Assembly (NCBI RefSeq): GCF_000182565.1
Contig: NW_015971552.1
Span: 450,386 to 514,385, forward strand
Source: Spizellomyces punctatus DAOM BR117
Taxonomy: Eukaryota; Chytridiomycota; Chytridiomycetes; Spizellomycetales; Spizellomycetaceae
Direction of reading: 5' to 3'
Length of the DNA stretch: 64,000 nt
Part shown: positions 1 to 12,183 of the stretch, in pieces
Numbering within the stretch: position 1 is the first letter of the stretch
Layout of the letters: each line of letters opens with the position of its first letter
Position numbers and translations under genes: made by a program
Notes under the pieces: generated by a model
Databases searched by the model: none
Told to the model about the DNA's origin: nothing
What the model saw: the letters and a program-made list of their open reading frames with translations, nothing else

Positions 1-1019
1 GGAGTCTGGGCGGATTGAGACCATAGTCACAAGACATTTGCGATGGATAGAAAATATTGGACTATTATATGACGCATTTTTTGTTTTGTAATTTTTACCA
101 TTCAATAGTCTTCTTTATAGTGTGCAGGTGGTAGAAAATGTCACTAGGGACAAATTCTCCCTCCAACCCACTACAGCCGGTTCTAATTTACAATTAGCCA
201 GCCTGTCCAACCCTTCATAACCTATCCTGCAAACAAGTCCCACCCCTATCCTAACTCGCTACAGGTTCCAGCCTGGGTTGAACTGGGGTACGTGAAAAGC
301 TAACTACTACTAGGCCCAATGACACACGCAATACGTAACGGTTGGTTCTAACCGGGTAACTAAGCCCACCACCACGAGAGAAATCCTACTAAGCCCTTGA
401 TTCCGAAATTCTTTAGTCGGAGGATGTTCAGATACTAATTAAACCAGAATTAGACTGGATAATCCGCGTGGGAAAATACAAAGATAATGCATACCTGCGA
501 TCGTAGCAATATAGTAGTAGCAGCGTTTGCAAGGGGTTATGTTGTTGTTGTAGTCGGGAGGCGAGGTCCTCGACACCACCACATCTGCATTCTCATGATT
601 CGACCGACAGTCGCGATGAGAAGAGTTGCACAGATGCTTTGAGAGTCGAGGAACTGGTGAGGAAGGGGAGAGAGAGCAAAGGCCCACCTTTTATAGACCT
701 TCGGCATGCGCCTCACCGCAGTTTAAAAAAAAAACATTACATGCATGCCACACCGTTTTTGAGTTAGAGGGGGTGCTGATTATGCGATATGATTAACTGG
801 ATTAATCCGGATAATAACGGGTTCTAGTGCCATTTTCAATCACCTCCACACTAAACAAACGGCGGACACCCCTGTTTTTTACATTCGAATGAACCAACTC
901 GATCATTACCCAAATTTCGCTGACTCATCACAAGAGCCTTCTGGTTGACGGACTTGCCACGTTTTTGCCCAGCACCCACGCATCTATCTGGCCATTACAT
1001 CTCTTTAACAAATCTCTAT
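1..1019. other. Left edge, no confident gene
   Basis: A minus-strand ORF at 687-439 ends beside a good donor (GCAG|GTATGC near 500) and could be an exon of a gene continuing past the left edge, but it has no ATG or partner exon that I can find. Confidence 0.3.
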
Positions 1020-1027
1020 TATAAATA
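1020..1027 (+). promoter_or_regulatory. TATA-box-like element
   Basis: TATAAATA lies 39 bases before the likely ATG at 1059, which itself sits in a strong GCCACCATGG start context. The spacing implies a very short 5' leader. Confidence 0.4.
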
Positions 1028-1058
1028 CTCTACCATACATTTCCTTTTGAAAGCCACC

Positions 1059-2360
1059 ATGGCCTCTCTCCTCTTTGACGACATAACCTTCCCAACCGAG
1101 CTCTACGACCCAACAACATACACCTTCTCCGACCCCATAAAAGACTACCTCCTCTTTGCCCCTCAAGTCATTACCCTCTACGAACGCAAAAACACCCCAA
1201 CCTCCAATATGTCACAAAAAACGGGTACAGAGGGACCCAGTGTTGCGGAAACGGCTTTGAAAACCTCCGTACAGGTTTTTGGAGAGTTTGTTAAGTACCA
1301 GTTGAGGTCTTCTGAGTTTGATACTTTTACCGCGAGAAAGGCGGAGCGGGATTGGGAGGGTAGTAAGGAGAGTGTACGAGAGCGGGAACGAAGGCAAGAA
1401 GAGGAGCGGGAACGGGAACGGGAACGAGAACGAGAACGAGAACGAGAACGAGAACGAGAGAGGGAACGAAAACAGACACGAGAGAGGGAAAGAGAGAGTG
1501 AGATGGCAAAAGAGCGCGACCACGACCATGAACACGAAACAAACAGAACCCGCCCCCAACACCATACCAAACACCCAGAAAATAATCCAGAGAAACAAAA
1601 ACACCATGCCTCTTCACTCGACACTCCACCCAAAACCCCACCCACATCCCATTCCACCGCACCCGAATCACCAACAACAACAACAACAACAACTTCCCTA
1701 ATAACAACAACAACCCTCACCCTCCTCTCCCTAACAACCGCCTACGCAGCCTCCAAAACCCACTCCAAAGCAACATTCCTAAACTCCTTCCGAAGCCTCC
1801 ATAAAGACCTAACAAACCATCTCACCAAAATCCGCACATGGATAAAAACACGACAAGACCTCTCACTCCCTATTCCAACATTTTTGTTACACGATGTGGA
1901 GAAAATACAATCATTGCATGACTTGGTGTCGAAATTGGATCAAGGAGGCCATGATTGGGCTTTGATGCCTGCTTATGTTGGTGCGTCTGTGTCGGCGGCT
2001 GTGGGTGCTGCTGCGTATGGTGGGATCCTAGCGGCTCAGGTGGGTCGGGTGGGAATCCTGGGGGTCCTTGTTGCGGCAATGTATGGGGCGGTCGTCAAGG
2101 GGAGGTTGGCGAGTGGAGTAGTGCGCTCGAGTTTGGGGGTCGTGGCTGATAAGGCTAGGCGGGTTTGCATGGCGTTGGAAGAGGGTGAAAAGGAGAGGGC
2201 AGAGTTGGTTCGAGGGGCTTTTGGGAGAGATATGGTTAACTTGGATGAAGTTCCATTGGAAGATGAGCGTGAGGAGCAATGGCAACGGCCAATAGGAAGA
2301 AAGACAAAGATACACAGTACTCCCACTCGTGGACATGAAAATGAATTCATTGCAGTATGA
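1059..2360 (+). CDS. Arg/Glu-repeat protein of unknown function
   Basis: I do not recognise this protein (433 residues from the ATG at 1059, chosen because of the GCCACCATGG context; an in-frame ATG at 945 is open but lies upstream of the TATA-like element). Residues about 107-150 are a long Arg-Glu dipeptide run encoded by CGAGAA/CGGGAA repeats, probably a charged helix or disordered segment. A Thr/Pro/His-rich linker follows, then a short run of threonines. The C-terminal third has a Gly/Ala/Val-rich hydrophobic stretch of about 50 residues that could be one or two membrane-associated helices, and the tail is charged. No catalytic motif is visible. The long antisense ORFs opposite the repeat are consequences of the repetitive codons. 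Confidence 0.6.
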   Translation: MASLLFDDITFPTELYDPTTYTFSDPIKDYLLFAPQVITLYERKNTPTSNMSQKTGTEGPSVAETALKTSVQVFGEFVKYQLRSSEFDTFTARKAERDWEGSKESVRERERRQEEERERERERERERERERERERERKQTRERERESEMAKERDHDHEHETNRTRPQHHTKHPENNPEKQKHHASSLDTPPKTPPTSHSTAPESPTTTTTTTSLITTTTLTLLSLTTAYAASKTHSKATFLNSFRSLHKDLTNHLTKIRTWIKTRQDLSLPIPTFLLHDVEKIQSLHDLVSKLDQGGHDWALMPAYVGASVSAAVGAAAYGGILAAQVGRVGILGVLVAAMYGAVVKGRLASGVVRSSLGVVADKARRVCMALEEGEKERAELVRGAFGRDMVNLDEVPLEDEREEQWQRPIGRKTKIHSTPTRGHENEFIAV

Positions 2361-2547
2361 ATTCATAATGTTATCAGTAACAGAATATGTATCTATATTC
2401 AAAAAAAAAAAAAAAGTTCAAAAGTAAACACTATAAATTTGAAAAAATGGCCAACTGGACGGTGAGAAACCCCGTCCCCAAAGACGACATGTATACACAA
2501 CGTTAGCCGAAACACTATTCTTCATCCACAATTTCCACACACCAACG

Positions 2548-5500
2548 TCAAACAACAGGGACCCTCCACTTGTAATGTTCACAAGGAAAGGCAAGTTCTT
2601 TTCCACCCTCGTCTCGCCTTGCTCTGCGTCCTTTGAAGCTGACAAGTACAGGCTCAACTTCGTCACCACCTCCAGCCTCCTCAGCTGCAGCTGCCGCTGC
2701 CGCAGCTGACACCAAATTCGACACTATATTCACTCCGCATGATTCACAGAGCCCAACTTGGCTGCCATACACTTTCCTCGCACTGCTCAACAGTGTCCGA
2801 CGAACCGTATTGGCGTCTTTGCCAGCTGGAAGGCCCAACAATTCTAATAGATCCCTACCGGCATTCAACCGCTGTAGGTGCTGGTGGAAGGCGTATGCAA
2901 TCAAATCCGCCGAAAGACTAAGGAGTGAAGGCCCAATCCACGTCAAGGGATTTATTCCAGCTTCATCCGTTATCGCCTCGTCATGATTCGCCAAATCCAA
3001 CATGGTGCCCAATACACCACCTTCCGTTCGCACTCCACCCGTGTCGCCGAATAGTCCATTTGACACGGGGGACAACAAACCGCTTGATGCAGACCCTGCT
3101 TCACAAGTCTTGACAGCCTGTGCAAGCTCCTTGACACTCCTAGCGAGTGCTCCTCGTCCTTCGTCAAGATACAATGTGCGGAAATCGTCCGGTACACCCT
3201 CACCGGCAGAAGCAAGGACCCACGCAACCTTCCCTGTCGTAGCCGACGTGATGACTGACTTTTGCCGCGTGACATCCAAGGACGCACTCCCCATGGCATA
3301 AAGAGTAGCAGCGGCCTGAGCCCGCAAGTTCATAATGCTATCCAACATCTGCCGACAGCCTTCCAATAGCTCGGTTAGTGATTCGTCGTTGAGTGTTTTT
3401 ATATCCACAACGGGCATGTCGAGGGCCTTCAATAGTTTGTTGACAGGTTCCGGGTCCATGACCGGTATACCTGTTCCTTGATCGATGGGCTTCCCGACAG
3501 TCGCTGGTGGGAATAAGGGTCGGTCGGGATTCTCTTGACTTAGGCGGGTGAGTATAAACAGCGCTTGGCACAAAGTGAAATATACATGGGGGTAAAGGAA
3601 CGGCGGAACGCCGCCACGTTTGTACGTCCCGGGAGGACCGGGAGCAAACGTGTTGGGTGGTACTGTTGGCGATGTTGATGTGTCGGGGGATGGATCACGG
3701 ACGACCTTTGACAGGTAATATAGAGCCAGGTACGGCTGATGCAGCAAAACATACCCCACAGCTATTAAACCAAAAATAGATTTAATTGCGACGAACCTTT
3801 GTCAAACCAAACCCGAAAAATACTTACCCAGATTCGCATAAATAAGCATAGACCCAATCCAATCATTAGGACTCTTGAACACTTTTGCAACTTCATACAA
3901 GGCCAAAATGCCTTGATCAAACAATGGTTGCCCAATCACTTCCGGTGCGGTCTCATCCGGGCTTCCCGTTCCGATATTAATCGTCTCCAACCGCGGGGGA
4001 CCCCAGTACCGTCTGCATTCTGCCAAATCCAGTGATCCATTACCGGATGTCTCCATACTCCGAATCCATTGCATCGAATTTAATGTTCGCCCTACTTCGA
4101 TATACAGGCAGCCAAGATTGGCTTCCTCTTTGGCTTTACCCATAGTGTCCTGGATATTACGAAAGAGCTTGGCGGCACGGTCGTGATACTCCAATGCCAG
4201 CGGCAATCTTCCTTTGGCATAATATGATGTACCAACATTCGCCACGATGGCAGCTTCTGCTGCATATACTTCGGTCGGTATCGCCTGGGGATTGGATAGA
4301 GACGCTCGGCGAGTGGAGGTGGACGCCAGCAGACGAGCCGAATAAAAGGTGACGATTGACTCTGCCTGTGTGTGCGAGTTTAACGCTTCGTCATCCAGAC
4401 CAAGCTGTTGATGACAGAGTCCCAAATGGGTCAAAGAGCGGGATTGGGCGAGCAGAGTTTGTCGATGCAAGTACGAGAGCTTGATTTTGGTCTTGGTGGA
4501 CGGTCCAGCATCAAAAGATGATCGGCGATCATTTCCTGGCATCGATTCAGACGAACTCCCCGTCGACAATGAAGGAGCAGATGACGTCCTCTGCAGGTTT
4601 GGCAGGTTAAATCCCGGCGGCAGCGGATATTCTTCTAGGACCGCCTCCGCTAACCGCCGGCACATATCATGATACTGTATTGCTTCCTGATACTGTCCCA
4701 AGCAAAAATATCCGTTCCCAAGGTTCGTCGTCAACTGCAGAAACCACACTACGATGGGTGGGCCTTGTGAAGCATCCTGGGCAGGATCATTGAAAGACTT
4801 TGTTGAAGAAGTCCTTACTGATCCGCTAGGTTCATCAGGCTCCATATCGCTATCGATATCCGCGTGCCGCATCACCAGTTGTAACCACAAGGAATTGGAT
4901 CTCCACGCAGCATCCTCTACATACTTTGTCGAAACGTCCCACGCATCACGAAGTTCGTTAAGGCTATCTTGCAATTTCCCTTGGCTCCGCAAAGCGCATC
5001 CAATGTTTGACAACGCCTTTGCCTCTCTCAGCAAATCCTTTTCCTTGACTGCCAATTCGCGCGCCTGCCGCCATTTTGACAATGCCTCCTCTATATTATA
5101 CCTTGGTGCCGCATATGCCATACCGCCCTCATCCAGTAACGTGTCAATGTTGGGTCTCTGCACCGAGGTGTTCCGCATTGGTATCATGAATCCAGTGGAT
5201 CTTGGCGGAATTACGGGCGCAGGTGCATACACTGATCCATCGGAGCCCTGTCGGGACAGACGCGATGCCTCTTCGTCGAGGGATGAAATCGAGGATGTCT
5301 CACTGAATGAATATCGCTGTGTTTCGCGGCGAGGTGGTATCTGCACATCTGCATCAGCGTGGAACGACACTGGACGGCGACCATATTCGTTTCCCGTGTT
5401 AAAGGAAGTGTACTGGGGTTCCGGAAACATTGCCGTCGGCTGTGCGTATGGAGATTCGAATGACTGCGGAGATGAAAGATAGGGCGACTGTGCTTGAGGT

Positions 5501-5961
5501 GGTGGATATGCACTCTGTTGCGGATATGGTGGATGTTGATATTGCTGCTCTGGGTATGACACTGCTGAATGGGGTAGAGGCATTTGCACTGAAGGTCGGG
5601 GAGGATATGGTGGGGCAGCTTGAGATGGAAGATTACGACGAGGCGGGGGCACAAACGACATTCGCTGTCCTGAAGCAGGAAATGCAGTCCCTCGATCTGG
5701 AAAGCCTTGCGCAGAAGCTCCCCGTGAGGGAATGCTGACAGTTGCCCCAGATGTTGTGCGGGGTGCAATCTGTACGGTAGGCGGGATACTGCCGACAGTT
5801 GCTGAACGATTGACGTCGACAGCAGGGGTCGGCGGTCCGGTGCTCACTGTACTGCCGCTGAGCACACCGGTTGAGCTGCCTCCACGAGGCAATCGTGCGG
5901 GGATATTTCTTCGCGGCGGAATGTACACGGTATTATTCTGTCGTGGTGGTGGTGCCGACAT
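2548..5961 (-). CDS. TPR-repeat protein with Pro-rich N-terminus
   Basis: Two exons, 5961-3828 and 3761-2548. The 66-base intron has a GTAAGT donor and a TAATAG acceptor, and the junction restores YANLAVGYVLL. The product is about 1,115 residues. The first 270 are Pro/Gln/Tyr-rich and low complexity. From about residue 290 there are TPR-type helical hairpins, for example around AKALSNIGCALRSQGKLQDS and further copies with NVGTSYYAKGRLPLALEYHD and NLGCLYIEVGR. This indicates a scaffold or adaptor rather than an enzyme. The second exon continues helical and has an alanine run near its end. TPR scaffolds bind other proteins, but the partner cannot be read from the sequence. The start is the first ATG of the open frame. 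Confidence 0.8.
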
Positions 5962-8149
5962 GTTTGATATTTCTTGCTCTGCCAGGGAAAAAAAGGCGCA
6001 TTAAAACACATCCTAGTGGGAAGAACATTGAAGACCCAAAAAGGATTGCTTTCCAACTTGTATCCATTGCCAAATCCAGTGTCATCCACCCAACTCCCTC
6101 TTGCTTCATGCGCATATCAAAGTACCATAGCCGATCATCTTTCACCCACCTCAACACACTTGAGCACAGAATTTGAGCAAATACTGGTTCCCTCTTCAAG
6201 GCTCACTGCCTCCACTGATGTCTTATAGTGAATGTCGTTTATGATAGCAATCAGGCCTTCAGCCCAATACGCAACGGTCCACCGTCGCCGATACTCCCTA
6301 CAGGAGTATTCACCAAAAGGGGGCACCCGACTTTACACTGGAGATAATAGGCCAAGGTTCGGCTGAATATGTAATGAGCAAAGGGGCCCAAGAAAAGCGC
6401 TCTAAAAGATGGAAGCATGAGAAATCTTGCTCTTGGCACCATCAACCGCTGTCCAGCCATGAAACAGCCGGCCTCAGCCGTTCATGACAGCATTTCCGCT
6501 CAGGCCATTCACACCCACAACCTACCAAGTAACGTTTCCAGTCCACTCACGTCGCTGATGGCCCACAGAAACCCATATGGCAAAAAAATCTCGACAGGTG
6601 TTCTTCCCGTACAGCCAACTTGGTCAAAAGCGCAACAGAGCCTCAATGTTCAATTTTACCCGTTTTGGAAGGTATCCGGATGGAAAATTTCGCTCTTTAA
6701 GACCCGATGAAGGCAGCGGGAGTCGAACCCGTCCCTGACATTGCGACTGTGGCGGTGGACTTTGCAGGTTGCATTGCATAATTTCCGGTGCTGACGTATT
6801 TGTCGCTAGTCACCACAGGCAGTCCAGTTGAAGGATTCATGCAGAGCTCATGGGAAATGACTATCTTTCTACAGTATATTATGGGCGATAATGGGCCATA
6901 ACCCCCACAATCGGACTCGGGCACGCGACCACCACACAGATCTGTGTGACTATGGACTTTATGTTCACACTCGCTGAGGGCCAAAGTCTTTAGTCTGATG
7001 ACGTGCATGGTGAAGGATGGCACAAGATATTACAGCCCTGGAATCACAAGAGGGTTTGACTGGATCCAGCAGGAAGAAGCCCTACTTAAAAGCAAGATAT
7101 GTAGTTGTAGTTGTTGCCATCCGATACCCGGAGCGCAATGTACCTTGAGGAAAAGAATTAAATCCTAGAAAAAAACAAGGGCGAGAGAGAGTATGGAGCT
7201 CTTTAGCGCATCTCTGGACTCACGGTCCACAAGTGTATTATTCTACGTAAGTATGCACGTATGATACCAAATAAAGAGACAAGCCCGCCGCTTCATTTGG
7301 GTTCCCAAACACTTTTCTGTCACATACCTGGTTCCAAGAGGCCTTTCCAATCAGAGATAATCAGAGCTCCTTACAATGCACCCTGTTGGTTGCTGAGAAC
7401 AATTCAACGGAACCCATTATGCAACTCGGGGATGCAGCCCTGTGTAAAGTGGAACCATCAACTTTTGTGACTTTGTGACAGATACAAGTACTGACACGAA
7501 CAAAGATGCTGAGAATCGCCATCCAAGCGTGCATGCATGCCATATCACAAAGAGAGTGACATGCTATCCCCACAAAGCAATGACAATGGAACGTACCACA
7601 TGCTGTGCCCATCAATGGTCTGGTCTGCTGTTGTCCCCTGCTCGGTTTATCCGGAGCTGAGGCGAAGTTGATTGGCGACTACAAAATGCCTTGCTTAAAA
7701 AAAAAGAATCCAAGGCGAACAACAATGTGTGAAACGAGTGACCCCCCGCCCAACTTTGATCGCCAAGCCTCCCGTCCGCCCACAAGATGCGCAAACCCAT
7801 GAAACAACTAAGCACATGTGTAGATGTAATAAACGTCATGTATCCTAATATGGTAATAATCTATAAATCCTGACGTCATTCACTGAGCGGCGAGTGAAAC
7901 AAAAAAAAAATGGCCATGGGTTGAAACACAGAGCCTTTTTGGATACCTTTTTTTACCATGGTCATCTGCTCTCCATTGGGCTTTGTTTTTTTTCCTTTTT
8001 ATTTAAGTTATTTTCAACGAATTGTTTTCCCACTGTTTTTTTTTTTTTTTCCTTTGAGGGCCGTCGTCGTTTCGCCGTCGTTCGTTGTTGTCGATCGTTC
8101 TGGTGTTTTTTTGGGGTTGTGTTTCTTGCGTGTGTATCTACCCGGCATA
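5962..8149. other. Intergenic region, no gene supported
   Basis: About 2.2 kb between divergently transcribed genes (the TPR gene on minus, the Crz1-like gene on plus). Only short ORFs are present. A minus-strand ORF at 6697-7023 has a protein-like, Cys-containing composition but no convincing start, signal peptide or splice partners. The last 200 bases before 8150 are T-rich and are probably the leader of the Crz1-like gene. Confidence 0.5.
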
Positions 8150-9217
8150 ATGAATCACCTCGAGCTACCTCCCTTGGCACATGTTGTTACGCATTCAAAG
8201 CCCATAGATCTGATTCAGAGAGACCAAAAGTTTTCGATATCTCCTTCTCTTCACCCACCACTCCTCCTCCCGCCCGCGATAGAAGGCCCTTTCTATCAAC
8301 CGCCCGCCTCCCCACCGACTCCTGCACATGCCCTTCCACAGTTTAGACCACGAGATTTGAAAGAGTATGGAGATCGGTCCATCACGGACTCACATTTTGA
8401 CCGCCGCATCCATCCGCCTGTACCACGATTGTTCCCGCCTCCCCCAGGGTCTCCGGCAGCTGTCGCTGCGGCAGGGTGCGGGTCGCGCGATACCCAATGC
8501 TCTATTGCCCCTCCGTTCCCGGTGCATATCAAAGTAGAAGACGATCGACAGTCGTTTTACTCGCCTCACTCTCGATCGTACCAAGACTCCCCTGTGCACG
8601 CGTCATCCCGCCAATCCATTCAACCTTCTCCTCCGCCTCCGCTGCCACCAAAATCCCACGCAACCTCTCCCGAAAGCTCACCAACTATAACAAAGATACC
8701 TCCAGTGACAACGACAACAACCAACGCGAGCGGTGACACCGTCATCGTTACAACTCATCACAATGGCACTACCAAACACTCCAAACTGTACCGATGCCCT
8801 TCACCAAACTGCTCCAAAATGTTTACAAGGCGCTACAACCTTCAGTCCCACATGCGATGTCATTCGGGGGAAAGACCATTTGTATGCAAATACTGCGGAA
8901 CAACCTTTTCGCGTAAACATGATCTAAGACGGCATACCCGATCGCTACATAGCGAAGATCGACCACACCACTGTGGATTCTGCAGTCTGTCATTTGCAAG
9001 ATCGGTATGTGATTTTTGTTTGAACGACGTTGTGAATAAATACTTAACCTATATTCTCAATTAACAGGATGCGCTCAAGCGACATTTAGCATCCGAGGCC
9101 AAACGATGTTCTTCACATCCTCCATACCCTCCGATACCAAACGCTACCGACTCCTCATCGCATCATGAGGAGGAAGATGAGGTTCCTATAAAGGAAGACA
9201 AAGGGGAAACTTTGTAA
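8150..9217 (+). CDS. Crz1-like C2H2 zinc-finger transcription factor
   Basis: Two exons, 8150-9004 and 9068-9217, joined across a 63-base intron (GTATGT...TTAACAG); 334 residues. The N-terminal 210 residues are Pro/Ser-rich and disordered. Three fingers follow: C-P-x4-C...H-x3-H, C-x2-C...H-x4-H, and C-x2-C with a last ligand that is Cys instead of His. The third finger, FARSDALKRH followed by SEAKRC, matches the FARSDAL-RH...GRRC signature I know from the third finger of yeast Crz1. Crz1 is the calcineurin-dephosphorylated activator of calcium and cell-wall stress genes. No certain calcineurin-docking PxIxIT motif could be picked out. The start at 8150 is preferred because the upstream in-frame codons are poly-T-derived hydrophobic residues. 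Confidence 0.75.
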
Positions 9218-9669
9218 TTGTCCCGAGAATCAGTTATGTTTACACACGTGGGGTTTTTTTGTACTCGTTTGTTTATAGCAGGATCCAAAATACTTTTGTG
9301 TATTTAACAGCGAAACACAGCTGTAGTGTTAGGGAGAATAAAACTCATTGTGAGAGTCCACACAGCTCACGAGGCGGAGAGTAACGCAACGTGCCAATAA
9401 AACTCTCAGGTATTGCGCCAAATGATATACAAACACACAAAAAATGCCTATTTACTGGGATTTTCCACACGATAATCCCGCCATCAATTCTCCATAACCT
9501 ACGGCCTCTCATGCCAGCCTCCTCGATACAATTGGCGACATCCTAATCCTTCCCTCAATTTGTCTTCCCACCAATGGCATATCCCGCTTGGGACGCCATC
9601 GATCGAGTGTTTCCACCAATTCCATATCCAGTTGCATAACCCAATCCAGACGCCGCAACAGGCCTGCAG

Positions 9670-10255
9670 CTAGATACTTTTCCGCCAGACTGTAACATGA
9701 TCGGCCGTACGGTCACAACCAAATTCTGATGTCCACCATACTGATGGTGCATCCAAGGACGTTCCGGTGGGTAATAGGGCACGTATGCACCGGTCACTAT
9801 GACCATACCCGCCCCTCAATCCACCTCCAACAACCTCTTGTGTTTCATGCCGTGCAGGTTCATGTGAGGAGCCGTATAGGGCCGATGGGGTTCGGTCCGC
9901 ATGCCACTCAATCGGCTGGGCGACGGACGCGTGTTGGAATTCGGCACGTTGGTTCGTATGTGGGCGGGGTTCTTCCACTGGAGGAGGGGGGACAGCGTAC
10001 TTGACGGATCCTGGGCCTCCACTCAGAGCGTAAAAGTTGGGTCTGGATACAATGTTAACCACATGAAGCATGTCGCACGCATATTCAGACGACTCACTTT
10101 TCAATAACCTGTTCTTGCTTTGTACCTCGTTTGATCAGCACCTTTGTCGATAACGATGATGACCATGGAGCAGAACGAGGAACAGCTGCCGCTTCCGTCA
10201 GTGACGCAGCGAATAGCGCTAATGCAGCTACAATGTAACCATTTAGGGCAACCAT
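9670..10255 (-). CDS. Small secreted protein, 3' reading frame uncertain
   Basis: Exon 1 is 10255-10098 and encodes a typical signal peptide (MVALNGYIVAALALFAASLTEA). A GTGAGT...TATCCAG intron removes 10097-10043, and exon 2 runs 10042-9670, giving 176 residues. The mature part is Pro/His/Gly-rich and has no recognised domain. The same strand has a second frame, 9806-9555, overlapping the end of exon 2. It encodes a Gly/Tyr/Pro-rich tail (PYYPPERPWMHHQYGG...) that looks more natural than the annotated C-terminus. The true end may therefore be at 9555, through a frameshift or an unseen splice. Confidence 0.55.
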
Positions 10256-10810
10256 GATAAACAGTGCCAGCCGTAATCGGCGGCTACGAGAATGATACTG
10301 TGAGGTACAGTAGTGAAAGGCTTGAATGATTTTAAAGGGTAGAGTGCACTCTCCAGATGAATATGCCTTTTAGCGATAGTTGGCTGTGAGCGTGCGAAAG
10401 TCCTGCCACAAGCCAACTCGGCTCAGCCTCGCCGAATCCAGTCAGTGGCTTAGGCAACGCTGAGTCAAATGATCATGTGATCCAGTCGAATCTTGCGAGA
10501 CATGCGATAGGAAGAACAAAGTGTAAAGGAATGACAATTGTGAATGAGCATTGAAAGCCCTTAATGGTTTATAGTAGCTGCGCAGCACCTTTCCCACTTC
10601 AGTGTTGTTTTTGGAATAAAGGCGACGGATTGGGCGTCATTGTGCAAGCAACGTTGGTACCCTCTCCACAAAGTGGATATATCCTCCGCAAATGTGCACT
10701 ATTCCGGCAGTTAGTCTTTACAGCTCGTTACACTTCAGACCACCAACTTACAAAAGTCGTTCCATCGTTCCGTCAAAGTATCTCGATGTTGGACAAAAGG
10801 GCGGGTGTTT

Positions 10811-11014
10811 GTTTACAGGTCAGGCCTCCGGCGATGCCAACCTCAAACCTAATCACCATCGCGGAAGTGCCCGAGTCTATAAATGGCGACCATCATCCAA
10901 GCAATAAGTGTTAAACACGCGAAAGCATCTTGCGTTGTTTACAGGTCAGGCCCCCGGCGACTATCAGTGCTATACGGTCGGTAGATATCGCGGGGGTTGC
11001 CAGAGACTGTAAAC
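10811..11014. repeat. Two copies of a short inverted-repeat element
   Basis: Copy 1 is 10811-10884 and copy 2 is 10937-11014. Each begins GTTTACAGGTCAGGCC and ends in an imperfect inverted version; copy 2 ends CTGTAAAC. The units are about 75 bases, 126 apart, roughly 60-70 per cent alike by eye. They could be MITE-like remnants or a tandem regulatory duplication. Confidence 0.5.
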
Positions 11015-12183
11015 GGCGCATAAGAGTCCTTTCGGGTTTTGAGAGTACGGGTGAGGTGAGGATCTTTCAACCTCGCGCTCTTAAATAAACCTCTGGGGCA
11101 GTCAAACTCCGCTACGCGTCACACCCCTTCAAATGCCCACAGGGATGTCAATTATAAATTACGCAGGGATCTATGATATTAGAACGTAGAGGTAATTATA
11201 TTGCGCGCTAGAATGTATTAATCTCTCAAGGCGGGAAGGAAATAATTACGGACCTGTGCAAGGAGACTGTAGGGAGCCAAGTCATCCAACATGAGTTCTG
11301 CCAAAGTGGCCACGATTTCCACCTGAAGACAAGCACGCGCCATGTTTAGAATAAGCGCAGCTCAATTCCAATTTGTCAAAATAAGTGGCTCGACTGGCAG
11401 GGGAAAACGAAAGCTGTTTAAAGAAATCTTTAATATTGTCGTCATGTCATCTCCACGCACCTGTCTTTGGCTTAAAGATTCGGGGATTGAGGGTTTAAAT
11501 TGATGCGTTCAACCCTGGACTTGATGCCCAATAACAGGAAGGGTATTCACTCAGCATAAGCATCCATGGATTTATTCATGGGGATAGACTGATATTCATT
11601 ATCGTCCCGAGTTTTGCATCTTTTAAGTTATTGGGGTCCAATCTAGGCTCAAACGTTCATATTCAGGTCTTTATCATTGTTTCAGGTCAATATTAACGCT
11701 ATTGTTATTTATCTTTCTTTATTTTGTTTGTGGGGATGAAATCGGGATTCCGAGGCATGGTTAGCCACAATGTAGACTAAATATTTATTTTTCGATCATT
11801 ATTTCCAATATGCCACCCAAGCGAGCTAGTAGATCCTATTGGACTGCGAGGCCGAAAGGCCGATGACATAGTAATTCCATTCGGACACATTGTATCTCTT
11901 TAAAGATTTACATTCGACTATTAATTTGTATTATTTTCAATATGCCTCTCTGTATGATATTCGAGCTACATGAGATCTAATTTGGACTACCGAAAGGCCT
12001 GCCCATATACTAATTTCAAAAAGTAACAGAAAGAGTAGGTTTCAGCGCAACAGAAAAATCCTACTCCAAAGTGCATGAGTTCCAAAACTTAATACTGTTA
12101 ACATTGGTACAAGAAAGAAAAAAAGGATTAAAAGAATTTCTCTGACTCTAGCTATCTCAAAGCGCTCTCAAAGCGCCCCTTGA
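11015..12183. other. AT-rich intergenic region, no gene seen
   Basis: No ORF or motif I can support. The stretch near 11.9-12.1 kb is probably the 3' trailer of the 7-TM gene. Confidence 0.4.

Noticed and set aside
439-687. 82-residue minus-strand ORF at the left edge
   Set aside because: Begins at GTG with no ATG; may be a partial exon but cannot be confirmed within the window.
1178-1720. Long antisense ORFs opposite the Arg/Glu-repeat gene
   Set aside because: They are by-products of the CGAGAA repeat and GC-rich codons; composition is low complexity and no start context is seen.
6700-6740. tRNA-like T-arm (GGGTTCGACTCCCG on minus strand)
   Set aside because: No matching acceptor stem or anticodon arm within the normal distance upstream.
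10564-10914. 116-residue plus-strand ORF
   Set aside because: It overlaps the inverted-repeat element, has no protein-like pattern and no splice partner.
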